Shown piece by piece: positions 48,214-60,249 of a stretch of DNA of 64,000 nucleotides (positions are counted from its first letter, which is position 1; each line of letters begins with the position of its first letter). The DNA comes from Casuarius casuarius (lineage: Eukaryota; Chordata; Aves; Casuariiformes; Casuariidae). Position numbers and translations under genes: made by a program. The notes under the pieces are model-generated. The model worked only from the letters and a program-made list of their open reading frames with translations, had not been told where the DNA came from and did no database searches. The stretch spans positions 8,638,677-8,702,676 of the forward strand of contig PTFA01000009.1 of the NCBI GenBank assembly GCA_003342895.1. Direction: 5' to 3'.

Positions 48214-50222
48214 GAAGTGAAATCTTGATTGAGGGGCTGAGTTTTGTCCTTTGTGAAGATGGACACAGTTATGATGCAGATCTCCATTTTGTTCTTCTGG
48301 CTTTCCCCTTCTGCTGTAGCCAAAAACTCAGTTGTGCTTTTAGCAACTACATTCTTCAGATTTTTTAGAGCCTGACAAGACTCAGGATGTATACAAACAT
48401 AAATACCTTCAAACATCACTGCTGAATTCTCCCAAAGCAGAACCAGCGACTGTGATGCATACGATGCAGATAATGGCTGAGATCATTTTGAACTGTTATA
48501 ACAGCCAAGGTTGGAAAGGAATTCAGGTATTCCCATGAATTCTAAAACCTGCTTTATATCTTCATAAATCTACAACTGACTGTAAGCCACTTTATACAAT
48601 AGTGTCATCCTCCTCATAAGGAGAAAGAAAGAAAAGTTTATCCATACTCTTACAGTCCATCTTCCTAAGCCCAACACAAGTTGTAAGTTTGTGAGGAATG
48701 TGGTATTGAAATAGTAACAACTTAAAATGAGCATGTGAGTAAAGCTAATAAAGTTTATTTTTCTATTTACTTTGTTTTTTAAACATTGTAACAATAATAG
48801 ATTTAAGTTCTATAAAAGTACAGTGAAAAAGAGCTATTGTTTTGAAATTTGACATTAAGACAGTTATTAGCAATCTGTCACATCTCTCCAAAAGATTAAT
48901 TCGTTTGGCGGAAGTATTTTCTGTCATTATCCACAAGCAGCATTACAAAAAGAATACCAGTTTCCAACATTATTTTACAAAGTATCTTGTATAAAATTAC
49001 AGTCTAATATATGGAGACATACAAAACTTAATTATATTCAAACCGCAAAAGGCTTTGAGAATAAATGTGGATAGTGTAATATTCCACCAGAATGTTCAGA
49101 AGCTAAGATAAGCATGATCTGAAAACTCTTGTTGAGTTTGCAGAATTGATGCGGAGATGATGTGAAATTAGTGTCTACAGTAACCTAGACACAACAATCT
49201 TGCTTCTCAGATAGTTTTCTCTTTCAAATGTTTGTTGGATACTTTATGCCCAATGTATGTTGGTCATATCCGGAATGATGGCAGCAGTCCAGGTTTAACA
49301 TCCTGCCTGAGTTTTCAGCATTCATCAGAACACTGGAAGGACATTTTCATTCCATTTTTTGACAAAGTGGAGCCCATCATTTTCAAATAGAATTTTTGAT
49401 TTTGTTCATATTTACATTGCCTTGATGACAAAACAGTATTGTCTGGGTCTGTAAAATGAAAACAATGAAGTATTTCATTAAAAAAAAAAAACATCCAAAG
49501 CATCATGGAAAGTTTTTTTTTTTTTTTCCCCAGAAAACATGGTCTTTATGAAAAGTCAATCAGTTAAGCTGTTCCGAAGATTTATTCCAATCAAAATCTC
49601 CATTTACAACTTTATTTTCTCCAACTACATCTTCAGCTAAATTTGGTATGCTCCTAAAGAGATTCAGGTTTGTGCCCATGTCTGAAGGCTGCTGAGAGAC
49701 CTATAGTTTAATACTTTTTAATGTTATTTTATGGAGCTATTGTGTTTGAATGTTCTAGGAATTAATTTTTGGAGATACGGAGTCAACACATTTTGATTGC
49801 AACCTATTCCAGCCATTAAGCAGCATAATTTCAGCTACCACAGAAGTGCTGATTAAATCTACGGGTTTTATTTCGCCATTTTAGCTGTGCCTTCACAACT
49901 AATTGCTAGTTTGGTTAGGCATCAAAGTGGCATTGAATTTTCAGAATAAAAATGCAATGAGACTGCATTCCAAAAAGGCAGGGATCATTCTGATCCACCA
50001 GTACCACTTGCTAAATGGTATATCAATATTCATAGCTCTTTTCTGTTCTGGACATTATACCCCTGGTTATCGGTAATCTTGGGATCATATCTAGGTCTTC
50101 CTCCTTGAAGCAAAGAAGGAGAAATAGTCTAACATCATGGGAAGTGTTAATGCCGTGATTTGATAACAACTTCTGTTTAAGTACAGTTTAGGTAAAGCAA
50201 CTGTTTATATTGTACTGATACA

Positions 50223-50254
50223 GAGGAGGGGAGAGAGAGAGGCAGAGAAGGAGG
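50223..50254. repeat. Polypurine GA-rich tract
   Basis: GAGGAGGGGAGAGAGAGAGG is followed by CAGAGAAGGAGGA. It is a nearly all-purine low-complexity stretch with a single C. Confidence 0.75.
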
Positions 50255-52462
50255 ATCTCTTATCTTCTGCAGGCAGTTTCAAAATGCATAACACATGGTG
50301 CAGTGTTGCCCTTGTTACCAGGCAGTGGAGAAGCAATAGATCTTCACAGTGCTAGATATGGTGTATATTAAGTGACATTTGGCTTATTTTACGATGAGAT
50401 TAATAGCTTTCTGGAGGTGTGTATCCATCCATTGACTACCAGAGGAGTCTAGGCAACTAGCTCAAATTAGACCTCAAATTTTAAAATGACTAAGATTCAG
50501 TCATGTGGGATTCAAGATTGTGGTTCAGACTTACACCATCACCTTCCTGATTTTACAAGGGAATGTCACTTCCTTAGCTATGCCAACCAACCTTTTGTAG
50601 GGAGTCCTGTAACCTGAGCATCTCTCAAAGGAAGATGTAACTTTGCCAATCAAAAAAAAATAGGGTGCAATGAAGACTGATTTAAGTTCTTATTTTTCCT
50701 GCAAAATTTGCACATTTTGTGTAAGTTTTGAAGCAAGTATTCTTTTTTCTTCTTGCAGACAAAAATTCTGCATCTTTTATCTCCCAGGTTCTGTCATGAA
50801 TTTGTCTCTTACTTTTTTCAGCAGTAAATGCCACCTGAGCCTTTTTGTATTTTCTTTATGTATTTTTATTTGTGACTACATATAGATGGGATGTAAAATT
50901 AGTTCAATAATAATTACTTTACCACGATGATTGTAGAATAACTCCTATCTTTTGCTTCTCATTTTGAAAGTGCGTGGTATTTAACTCAATGCAATTTATG
51001 AGAAAAGTGCATTTCTATCAAAAATGTCATGTTCCTCTAAGCTTTTGGACCATTTTGGTCATATTTTGGACCAGCCTATAATCACAGATAAGTGTCTTGC
51101 GTTGCTTCGTTGCTGGAAAAAATCTACTAACATAGCAGGAGATGGGGAAAGGTGAATTGCATTTATTTTCTTCCTTTGAGTAGGCTCACTAAGAAGTTTG
51201 ATTATTCATAGGATACTGGCTATTTGAATAGACCCATATTCTGAATAAAGTCTAGTATTACTCAAAATTTTTGTATTTACTTCCAGTACTTTCCGAGTTT
51301 CTCTGTAAGGCATCTCTGTTGGTCAGCACTGGAGTACCAAATGTATAAATACAATCAGGAATGTGATTGAGATGACTAGGAATAAAGTTAGTCGAATGCT
51401 TTTGTGTATTCAATACGACAGTCACTATTGAAACCAAAACTGGTGAGGCCCTCAGAAATACAATAGTGATTCTTATATGCTGCATCTTCTCTCGTTCCTC
51501 TGTCTACTCCTACCTGGTTCTGTAAGCATTTTACTTTGTGTTTACTGTCATTACAATTTTGTATCTAATCTTTAACGCACAGGATGCATTTCCTAAGAGC
51601 ATGCCTGACCTAAGAAAGTGGTTTATATTTTTGTATCACTTGCTACTGATGCTCTCAGATAGTAAACAAGCATTAGTTAAAATTCACATCCATGGTAGTT
51701 AAACTGAGACATAAATATTGAATTACTTGTCCAAGGCATATAGTCTGTTCTGAGACATACAAATAATACCCTTTATTGCCGAGAGGAATTAAGCACATGT
51801 ATTGAGAGGGCTCTCAATATCTCCTGAAGTCTAATCTCTATCTAACTTTTCTCAATGATAAATCATATTTTATCTGAATCAGTGTTATTATTTTTGCCAA
51901 TAGGTATCCTGAAATCTGATACTATGAAAGTTTAGGGCAACAGCAATTAAACCTATTTCTTCTGCAGAATAAAATACTGAATTTCTAAAATTATACCGTG
52001 TAGTAGGACTGTTCCTTAAGCCAGTACATTTATGGATTAGCATGAACGCACATGCAGGAGCTATGTACTGTTGACTATGTTTACACGTGCAAACTCCCTT
52101 CAGAAATTTTATTTCTAAAACGTTATAGCCAAGAAAACATTATGTTATATGTATATAGGTAGCCAGCTCTCCGACATTATCTTTTGCTGAGTTGTAGATA
52201 AATTTTCTTATTCCTTCCGCATTTGCTTTACTAGGCCTTTGACAATTCTGAGTAATGATTTTTCTTTCAGAAAGATCCTTGCTATGTGTAAATCAGGGAA
52301 GGGAATTTAGATGATGGGAAGATAAGATTCAAAACAATAACGTAAGTGTTTGGACTTTTTTAAACCATGACAACAGATACAGATACTGCTAAGGTGTCAG
52401 GGACTACCTATGGTCAAGAACTTCTTACTGTTGTAATGCAGCTCTTCATATGTTTGGTTGCA

Positions 52463-52547
52463 TATAATTTAATTAAATAATATATTAAAAATATAAAATA
52501 ATACATAAAAATATAAAAATATATATTAAAAATAAAATAAATATAAT
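52463..52547. repeat. AT-only low-complexity tract
   Basis: About 85 bases of almost pure A/T with repeated ATATAAAAAT and ATATATTAAAA motifs and a single C. This is an impure (TAAAA)n/(AT)n-type low-complexity region. Confidence 0.85.
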
Positions 52548-53514
52548 CCCTCTAACCTCTAAAAGTTTGTGCTTTCTGCTCAGCTTAACTTGTTAGTTGT
52601 GGTGTTTCTCTTGTTTACAGATTATTAGATCTAGAATGGCCCCTTCTACGAGATGGCCAAAGCCCTTTTGTAGATAGCCTACAATAAAAAGACCCAAACT
52701 TTGGATTTGACATGTTTCTGAAACTTCTGGGTCTTTGTAGGCCTTTGCCTCTGCATTTAACACTTGCTATTGTCCAAGGAAGCAACCTCTTTCCTTGAAA
52801 TACAGAATGTCACAATTATACTATTTATTCCCTTAATCTACTGCTTTCCACAGTCTATACCACCTCTATACAGTTTCTGCCTTGCAACAGAATATCTGAC
52901 TGGTAATTTAATCTAGTAAATTAGATTATGTGATGGCCTGCAAACTTGGGACGTTTTGAGCTATATTCCTGTTGTTTGTAAAAAGTACTAGAGAGTGAGT
53001 TCTTTGCAAAATAAGTCTGTAGAAACCCTTATCTACTCCAGTCTTATTCTGTTTGTCAGTTTGAAGTCCTAGCAGTGTTTTACCCTAGGCTTCTCTTTCT
53101 CTAAACTAATTGTCTGAAAGTGATAATACGTGGTTTTCTTAACAGAGGAGTAGCCCCTTAAAAGCACTGTCTGTGTTTCATATTTCAAAGGCATGTGTGC
53201 TCCTTATTCAGGATCTTATGCCAAACATTGCCCATGGGAATAAACAAATAGCTAACCTATGAGAATCAGCAGTGTCAGGTTATTGGTTATAATATGTTAA
53301 TCCAAACTGGCAAAGTTAGACATGTTCTTCTTCTAATACCAAATAGTAGTTGGAAGCCTGAGCCAGTTGTATCCTTCCCATGTGATTCTCCCATAATTTA
53401 GGAAAACTAGAAGAAAAGTTAAAGGAGAGAAGATTTCTCAGCATGTATTTCATTGCCCTTACTCTCCATTTCTCAATTTGTGTACAAATGTATATTCCTT
53501 GATTTAGATTTTTA

Positions 53515-54405
53515 ATAGATACAGTACTGGAAGGGACTTTAAGGAACACTATGGCAGGATGCACTACACCTTCTTTATTCCTAACATAAACTTCTTTTCC
53601 TGTTCTTAAAGTGTTCATGTTAAAGATGATGTCCACATGATTCCTGTTGGTAAGGAAACAGAAGCGCTGAAATAGAGGCTTTTTTCCTAGAGGGTAGATT
53701 GAATCCTTACTATTGCAATTTAATTTTCTTCTTATCCCAAACACCACAGATAGAGACATGTTATTCACTTCTGTTTTGCAAAGTGCTTTCATGTACCTAT
53801 AGACTATCATCATCTTTGCCCTTCTTCTTCTCCTCTTTGGGCTAAACATTTCAAAATGTTTTTGTCTTTTGTCATACTTAATGAGCCCTGCCTGCTTCAC
53901 TGCTCTTATTTTATTCTCTCCAGTTTGTCCACATGTTTCTTGGAGAGCAAAGTTCAAAGCCGGCCAGCATCCTCCAGCCAAAGCCTTACCAGTTCTGTCT
54001 AGAGGGAAAGATTACCTCATGCATCTTGATTCTTTTTCATTTTTAGCTGTCCGATGGTCATATTTGGCTTTTTCTCAACAGCATGACATTGTTGACTCGT
54101 GATCAGCATTGATGCATAATGAAACTCACATCCTCTCCTGTAAAACTGCTAACTATTTGTTCCACATCCCACATTCACATAGCTAATTATTCATGCCTGG
54201 GTGCAGAACCTTGCCTTTTCCCCACTGAATAACGTCCTGTGCTTTCATCTGCTCTCCAGTTTGTCAGGTTCATTTGAATTCCAGGCTTGTCCTCCAACAT
54301 ATTTGCAGTCCCTAAAAGGTTTGTGTTATCTGCAAATTTAAAAACTCATTGAAATTTCACACTTAAACACTTAAGACAAAGGTCTTAATACATAGTACCC
54401 ATCCA
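53515..54405 (-). mobile_element. Ancient CR1 LINE, antisense 3' segment (~0.9 kb)
   Basis: Read on the minus strand this is a strongly diverged CR1 ORF2 C-terminal region and 3' end. The minus-strand frame over about 53790-53850 gives FSPKRRRRR then KMMIVYRYMKA, which aligns without gaps to the family's FSLEKRRLRGDMITVYKYLKG. On the + strand the expected complementary landmarks come in the right order: ACTGGAAGGGACTTTAAGG (about 53525), TCTCCAGTTTGTCCACATGT (about 53917), CAACAGCATGACATTGTTGACTC (about 54077), AGTTTGTCAGGTTCATTTGAA (about 54259) and TTATCTGCAAATTTAAAAACTC (about 54326). A 221-codon open frame (53316-53981, minus, starting at TTG not ATG) falls mostly in this element and is a relic of ORF2, not a host gene. 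Divergence is greater than in the 47450 copy, so it is an older subfamily of the sauropsid type. Confidence 0.85.
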
Positions 54406-54690
54406 AATTTTGAAGTAAACCATAATCAGGGGATATGCTCAGTCTTTAATGGACTTTCTCACTTGAAAATTTTGAGTTCTCTATCCCCATCTGAGGTCAG
54501 CGTTTGGGGACTGTATTAGTTTAAGAAGATGAAAGAAGGTAGTTTTGTTCCATAATTTATGTTAAAAGATATATAACATATATGCCAAGTGATTAGGAGC
54601 AATCCATTTTGAAGGAGCAAGAAAAATGATAACAAATTTTACCAAAATAAGAGATCACATTTTAAGCAGACAGGTGAAAAATCTACGGGT

Positions 54691-54754
54691 TAATTTAAAA
54701 AAAAAATTAATTAATTTAATTAATTAAAAAGCATTTAATTATTTCAATTTAAAT
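54691..54754. repeat. A-run and (TTAA)n-like low-complexity tract
   Basis: A ten-base A-run is followed by repeated TTAATTAA units and an AT-only stretch. Many short self-complementary TTAATTAA palindromes overlap here. Confidence 0.8.
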
Positions 54755-57700
54755 GCACTTTGAGAAATTCTCGTAATTCAAAAGTTTCAGATGGGGATAT
54801 TGTCATTGTTAAATGCATAGACATTATTAAAGTCACAAACAAGCTCTTGAGGATATCTTTTAAAAGGTTCTTGCCACCAACTATTTGTTACCACTCTCTG
54901 TTGAAAATAATCATCTACATGCCCAAGGAATATTAATATAGTATCTCTCCTCTCTTAGTGCTGAGTCAGCTGAGCTAGCTGTAATGGCCTTTCTTGGATC
55001 CCACAAAGTCCAGTACCGTGATGGCTATTGTTTTCAGATGGTCTGAAACGATAGGATGTTTTTGAAGCACATTAAACAAGCAGTTCATGTAACTGGCAGC
55101 TTGTGCAGTTTTTTAATTTGTACTTTTAATGAATAGCCCAATTAAAAACATGAGAGCTGAGTATTACAAATGTTTTTGGAGTTCGTCTTTACGTCTGCAT
55201 TTTGTAGTTCAGTCTCTCTATAATATGTACAGTGGATTACCATGAGCCCAGGCCAGGACACAGCTGCAGGCATTTGAGGAATGTTTTTGGTGATCTGGAA
55301 TCCCCACACCATATTTCTAAAAGGCTTTGGTTTCCTGTGGGTTGAATTTTAACACTCAGGAGAGTGTATCCTCAGTACCGTAAGAGTTAAGGATCAGCTA
55401 CACAGTTAGAAATTCTATGCTTCACACTGAAAATTTTTTTTTCTTTTACAATTCTCAGTAAGGTCACCATGGGGGACAGTCTACAGTGCTCCTGAGATGA
55501 CAGAAAATATTGCATCAAGCAATTCTCCCAGCACTCATGTGCCGAACTGATAGGGATGGGTTCATCACAAGATTTAATAAAGTTCAAAATAATTGTCACT
55601 GGCAGTAATGTTTTTTAATTATCCCAAGACACAGTGAATAAGGCCATTAACTAGATTTTGCATTGCAGGAGTTTTGTATCTTTTAGTCTAAATTACTTTG
55701 TGGTATTTTTGCTTTGAAAAATACATCCTTTTGTGTATGTATTGAGAGGAAATTGTATTCTGAATTGTGTATTTGGTCCCATTCTAGTCAGTGATTTCTC
55801 TAATTTTGAAAGCTTTTGAAAGGGTGAATTGTAATTTAGAGCTAGGGTATGTTTCCACAACGTCATACAGAGTGACTGTGCTTTAGGAGGAATACAGTAA
55901 GGAAGACTGTGGCCCCAGTTAGCTCTGTGTTTATTCAAGGGATACTGTTTTGCTTACAGACTATATCAGTAGTAAAATTAGTATCACTGTTCTTGGTTCC
56001 GTTGCACTTGGATCCATTGCACTAGCTAAAAATTTTAGGGAGCACATAGACAATACATCAAAGCCACTGCACACACCCCAACTCCAAAGTGCATATTGAT
56101 GTGTTCTCTTAATCCAGAGCATGGACAATACTAGGAGAAGGGTCCGGCTTGTCTAGTGAGAAGTGAAGTCTAAATTAAAAATCCTCATCCTTAAAGAAAG
56201 CTCTATTTTTTATTTTTTATCCTATGTGATGAAGACAAACATTTGAAATCCTTTAAAATGTTGTGGTGTGTCAATACTCACCCATGGGGCTGTAATGGAA
56301 CAGTGAGGAAGGAGGGGTATTTCTTCACCAAGTATTGAGAAACGAACATGAAAAAAAATCTGAAGATTTGCATCAAGAAGGCAATCCATGCTCTATATGC
56401 ACACCTTTAATCCACCAAAGACCTAAGAATGGAGAATTTTGCTTCATTACTTTCAAAGTAAAAGATAACATGAAATTGTTTTAGAAGAATAAGAAAGTCC
56501 ATGCACCTCTACAAATGTGTGGTGAATACACATAATTAAAAAACTCAAGTTAGCCAAAAATGAGTTGAATTACACTGTTCTACAGTTGACAATATGTATG
56601 TCACAGCTTAATTCCTACAGGGAAAAGGCATACACATGAGGAAAGAAAGATGCTTGTCATGAATGCTGCTGCATTTCATTTGTTTTCCTCATTTTGTATA
56701 CACCTAAAATGTTATTTACAGTTTTATAGAAGGGTTCTTCAAAGGAAAATGAATTGTCACTTAATATAATGGCTTTCGGTATCTTACAGATATAGGGAGA
56801 ATTATAATAGTATCTGTTTCAGGTCTTTGGTAATGTCATTAAATGCAGTGCAAAATGTTTGCAAGACTTAAAATTATGATAATGATAGTGCATGGATAAA
56901 TATGTAAGAAAAACAAGATGCTTTCTCTTCATCTCAGCTAAATTTATTTAAGGCTTCATTTACAGTCACAGCTAAATATCAGTCACCAGTCTCTTAACTG
57001 TTCTAAACAAAACCAGACTGGATATCTCAGAGCTGGAAAATGGTCTAGATCTTTTAAAAGGAGACCGGAGAGCAATACAGGTAATACTGCTGTGGGTGTT
57101 TCTGTGTCTTTGGTATCTTCTTGCTTCTGTTGTGTATGAAGATGAGTCTTGTGAACTACAAAAGGAAGTTCTTTTCAAAAGGTTCTTATAAAAATTATGG
57201 GAAGGTATTAACAGCAGATACGAACGATGAGAGACTTTGCTTGAAAAAGAAGGGAAATACAGATGGTGGACAGTGAATTTTAACATTTAGCTGGAGAGAA
57301 TGAATCAGTAATGGGAGCATCTGGGCCTGGGTTCAGTGCCTGAAACCAGCAGAAAACAAGCAGTTTGGATCTAGTTTAGCCATCATCAAGAAAGATTCCA
57401 CTTGATTTTTATGTTAGTCCTTGGAAATATATTTTCTCGCTTGTGTCTGTCGCTTTTTAAGAAGATCAGTGAAGCTTTCTTCTTCATGCTACATTCTGTA
57501 GTATGGAACCTCCCACTTTGAATTCTTGGGGATTTTTAATGCTCGGTAGCTTCTAAATACTCATTCCGCTACCTTAATAAGATGATCTTATTACGCCCTC
57601 AGTTCAGTTGTGAATTGCTTTTGGTCACCCAGTCCATTAGCTAAGGCAAAACATACAGAAATTCAGCTTGACATACTTAATGAGAATTCTAAGGCTGCTT

Positions 57701-59522
57701 AATTTATCAGCCGTTAACATTAGGATACTTCAGCTGAGCTTCAGTGTTATGAATGCTATGTGCTGATTCTTTTGACAATACATAATGATCCTCATCATTG
57801 TGAAGCTTGTGAATAGAATAACCAGATCAGTTCATTAAGACCAGCGAGGTTTGAAAGTATTAATAATGCTATTGTTTACACTCTGAACACTGAAGACCAA
57901 ATTCATTTCTGGTGTACTTCTGTGCACTGTAATACAGTGACTCCATGAACACTTTCAACCTAGGGAAAACAATTAATTTCTCTCAAGAGGAATGCTGAAA
58001 CACCACCCTGATAATCCTTTTTGCATAATTACTCTCTTGATCAACGCATATATCATAGTAGATTTATAGACTGAATTGCACATGTAATTTTGCCATGTAA
58101 GGCAGATTTGGAATCTCTTTAAAGTACTAATGGTGAAAATACGTGGTTTATTTCTATTGAGCCTGACGGAATTATGCCAGTGATGAATTTGTCAAAATGA
58201 CGTTACCTTGATGATAATTTTTAACATATGATATTTTCTAAAATTATCATATACGTGATAAAATTGTAGTAAATTTGAAGATGTACTTGGAAGCTAGAGA
58301 AGATGACTGGTTTTTTTTATGATCTTCCTGCAATTGGAAATGGAATAAAGTGAGATGCAATAAAAAGAGATATTCAGAAAGTCTGCCTTGACCTAGTGAA
58401 TCTAATCTCCTTCAGGATGCACTCCTCTAGAGGATGAATGAGAATAGCTAAATTAGGTTCCTGCTCTTCATTTCTGCATGAGGAGCATGTGTCTCTCCAG
58501 TGACTCTAGAGAAGCTCGACTACTGCCAAGTTAGTCTTTGTCAACATACTTTTGTCACTTCAGACTTGACATTTTCATAGTTTGAGCCACAGTTGCAATT
58601 TGAGGCACAGGAGTTGACAGAGAACTGCATGAGACTCTACAGGGCAGGATGAGGTTTTGACTACTTGAGGACTTTGCTTGATGAAGCTTTATTTGTAAAT
58701 TTGTTTGGAGGCCACTGTACAGCTCTTCTGCCAAAGTAATACAGCTGTTTGCAGCAATAATAACAAGCTTCTGCTCTCTTGGATAACTTGCTACAGTTAC
58801 CTACAGGTGATGAAATTGATTACCTGGCTAAGCACCTTGTAATATTTTAGGGAAATTACCATCCTGATCAATGTTATTAGAGAGTAATTATCAAGGGGCA
58901 AATGAAATTTGAAGGTTCAGTAGATTATCTTGAGCTGGAGGTCTTGAATTCCTTTCATATAGTATCTGGAATAGTGTTTTTTCCGTTTTTACTTGGTGTG
59001 GATTTTTTCCTCTTACCAAAAGGATCACAAAATTTGAAAGCTCTGTTTGTGTTAGAAAAATAGTAGGGGGTATTCATGCTTTACAAAGAAATAAAACTCT
59101 TGTCACGAAGGCTAATTCTTGGAAGGGAGTCTTAGTCAGAAAATTCTCCCTTCCAGTGTGCAGAAATTACATTTCCTTGCAACAGAGGTCACTAGGTTCT
59201 GTTCTTAATGCTCTGCTAGTTTCTGTGCCGGTATGGAGGAACAGCAGGTGTGCAAGTCTGGTGATCCCTGGTGGAGGGAATTTCCTTTTGGCTTTCTGCC
59301 AACTAGGATATGGCTCCTAGACCTTGCATTTCCATAATGAGGTCAGAGCTAGAATTGACCTCATGATTACAGAGCCCATGATAATTCCTTTCTCTGCTAC
59401 GGCAACCAGAAATACAAGGATTTGGAAAGCTTTCCCTTTAGAAATTTGGAAATGTTCATTTCATTGTCTGCTAGTCTATTCATGTCTATGTAAATAAGTA
59501 GCTTTTTCACCAAATCACTAAA

Positions 59523-59575
59523 TTTGCAGCTTGGGCAAGTTACTTAACCAAATCACTAAGCTTCCTCTTCCAAAA
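59523..59575 (+). repeat. MIR/CORE-SINE core relic
   Basis: CTTGGGCAAGTTACTTAACC (59530-59549) equals the most conserved part of MIR elements, and the following CTAAGCTTCCTC parallels the consensus CTCAGTTTCCTC. The relic is short and the rest of the element is not clear. ACCAAATCACTAA occurs at both 59509-59521 and 59547-59559, so part of the core seems to have been overwritten by a local 38-bp duplication. MIRs are ancient amniote repeats, and a 20-base identity to the core is unlikely by chance. Confidence 0.5.
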
Positions 59576-60224
59576 AACTAATGCAAAATCTCTTTCTGCC
59601 TGTTGAAATACATCTGGGGCAGACTGCACTTGACATTTCTTAATGTAAAATTAGAAACATGATTTTATGCAAGAATATACAGAAAACAATTCATGATTCA
59701 TGCTGTTCACCTATTGTCATTACTAACCCTTCCAGAAATAATTGACATGAATACTTCTTCCTTATCTTCAAGGAGTCAAAATTTCAATGACTTTTTTTAA
59801 AAAAGCACTGATTATAGTACTCTCCCAGAAATCTGCAGACTAAGGTGAAGAAGTGCTTTCTTTCATAGCATTTACAATTAGTTTTTATTGTTCTCAGTAC
59901 ATAATCTCAGTGTCCTGGCCTGTTACACAGACTGAGACTGAAGGTGGAATTAAAACATGGTAGTTCTATTTTATGTTTAAGAATTATTTTGCTTTTGCCA
60001 AGTTTTATAGAAAGCAGTTGTTCTGGAAGTGTGATATAAGCAATAGATATATCAAACCTGGACTTGCCTAAATATCCCTGCCACAAAGTAATTTTTCTCA
60101 TCAATTCGTTGCTGACACTGGTGACCCTAGTTCTTTTCAAACTACCTTTTATAGTATGCACTTGTAAATGAAATATCTCTCTATGCACAAGTATTTCACT
60201 GGTCAGACCTGATTATGAAGTACC

Positions 60225-60249
60225 TTTGGAGTTGTGACACAACTCCAAA
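60225..60249. repeat. Perfect inverted repeat, 12-bp arms, 1-base centre
   Basis: TTTGGAGTTGTG (60225-60236), a single A, then CACAACTCCAAA (60238-60249). The arms are perfectly complementary over 12 bp. It could extrude as a cruciform or act as a dyad binding site. No element boundary is associated with it. Confidence 0.9.

Larger units (their letters stand above)
48013..53514. other. AT-rich non-coding stretch between two CR1 copies
   Basis: No gene was recognised. A long pyrimidine run with an N lies just downstream of the CR1. A T15-CCCCAG tract (49513-49532) looks like a 3' splice site, but the sequence after it has no convincing open exon. Another acceptor-like tract ends CTTGTTTACAG at 52620, with the same problem. 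Open frames stay below 110 codons. Confidence 0.55.

Noticed and set aside
53316..53981. 221-codon minus-strand frame as a host gene
   Set aside because: It begins at TTG and coincides with a decayed CR1 ORF2 C-terminus, so it is annotated as a LINE relic.
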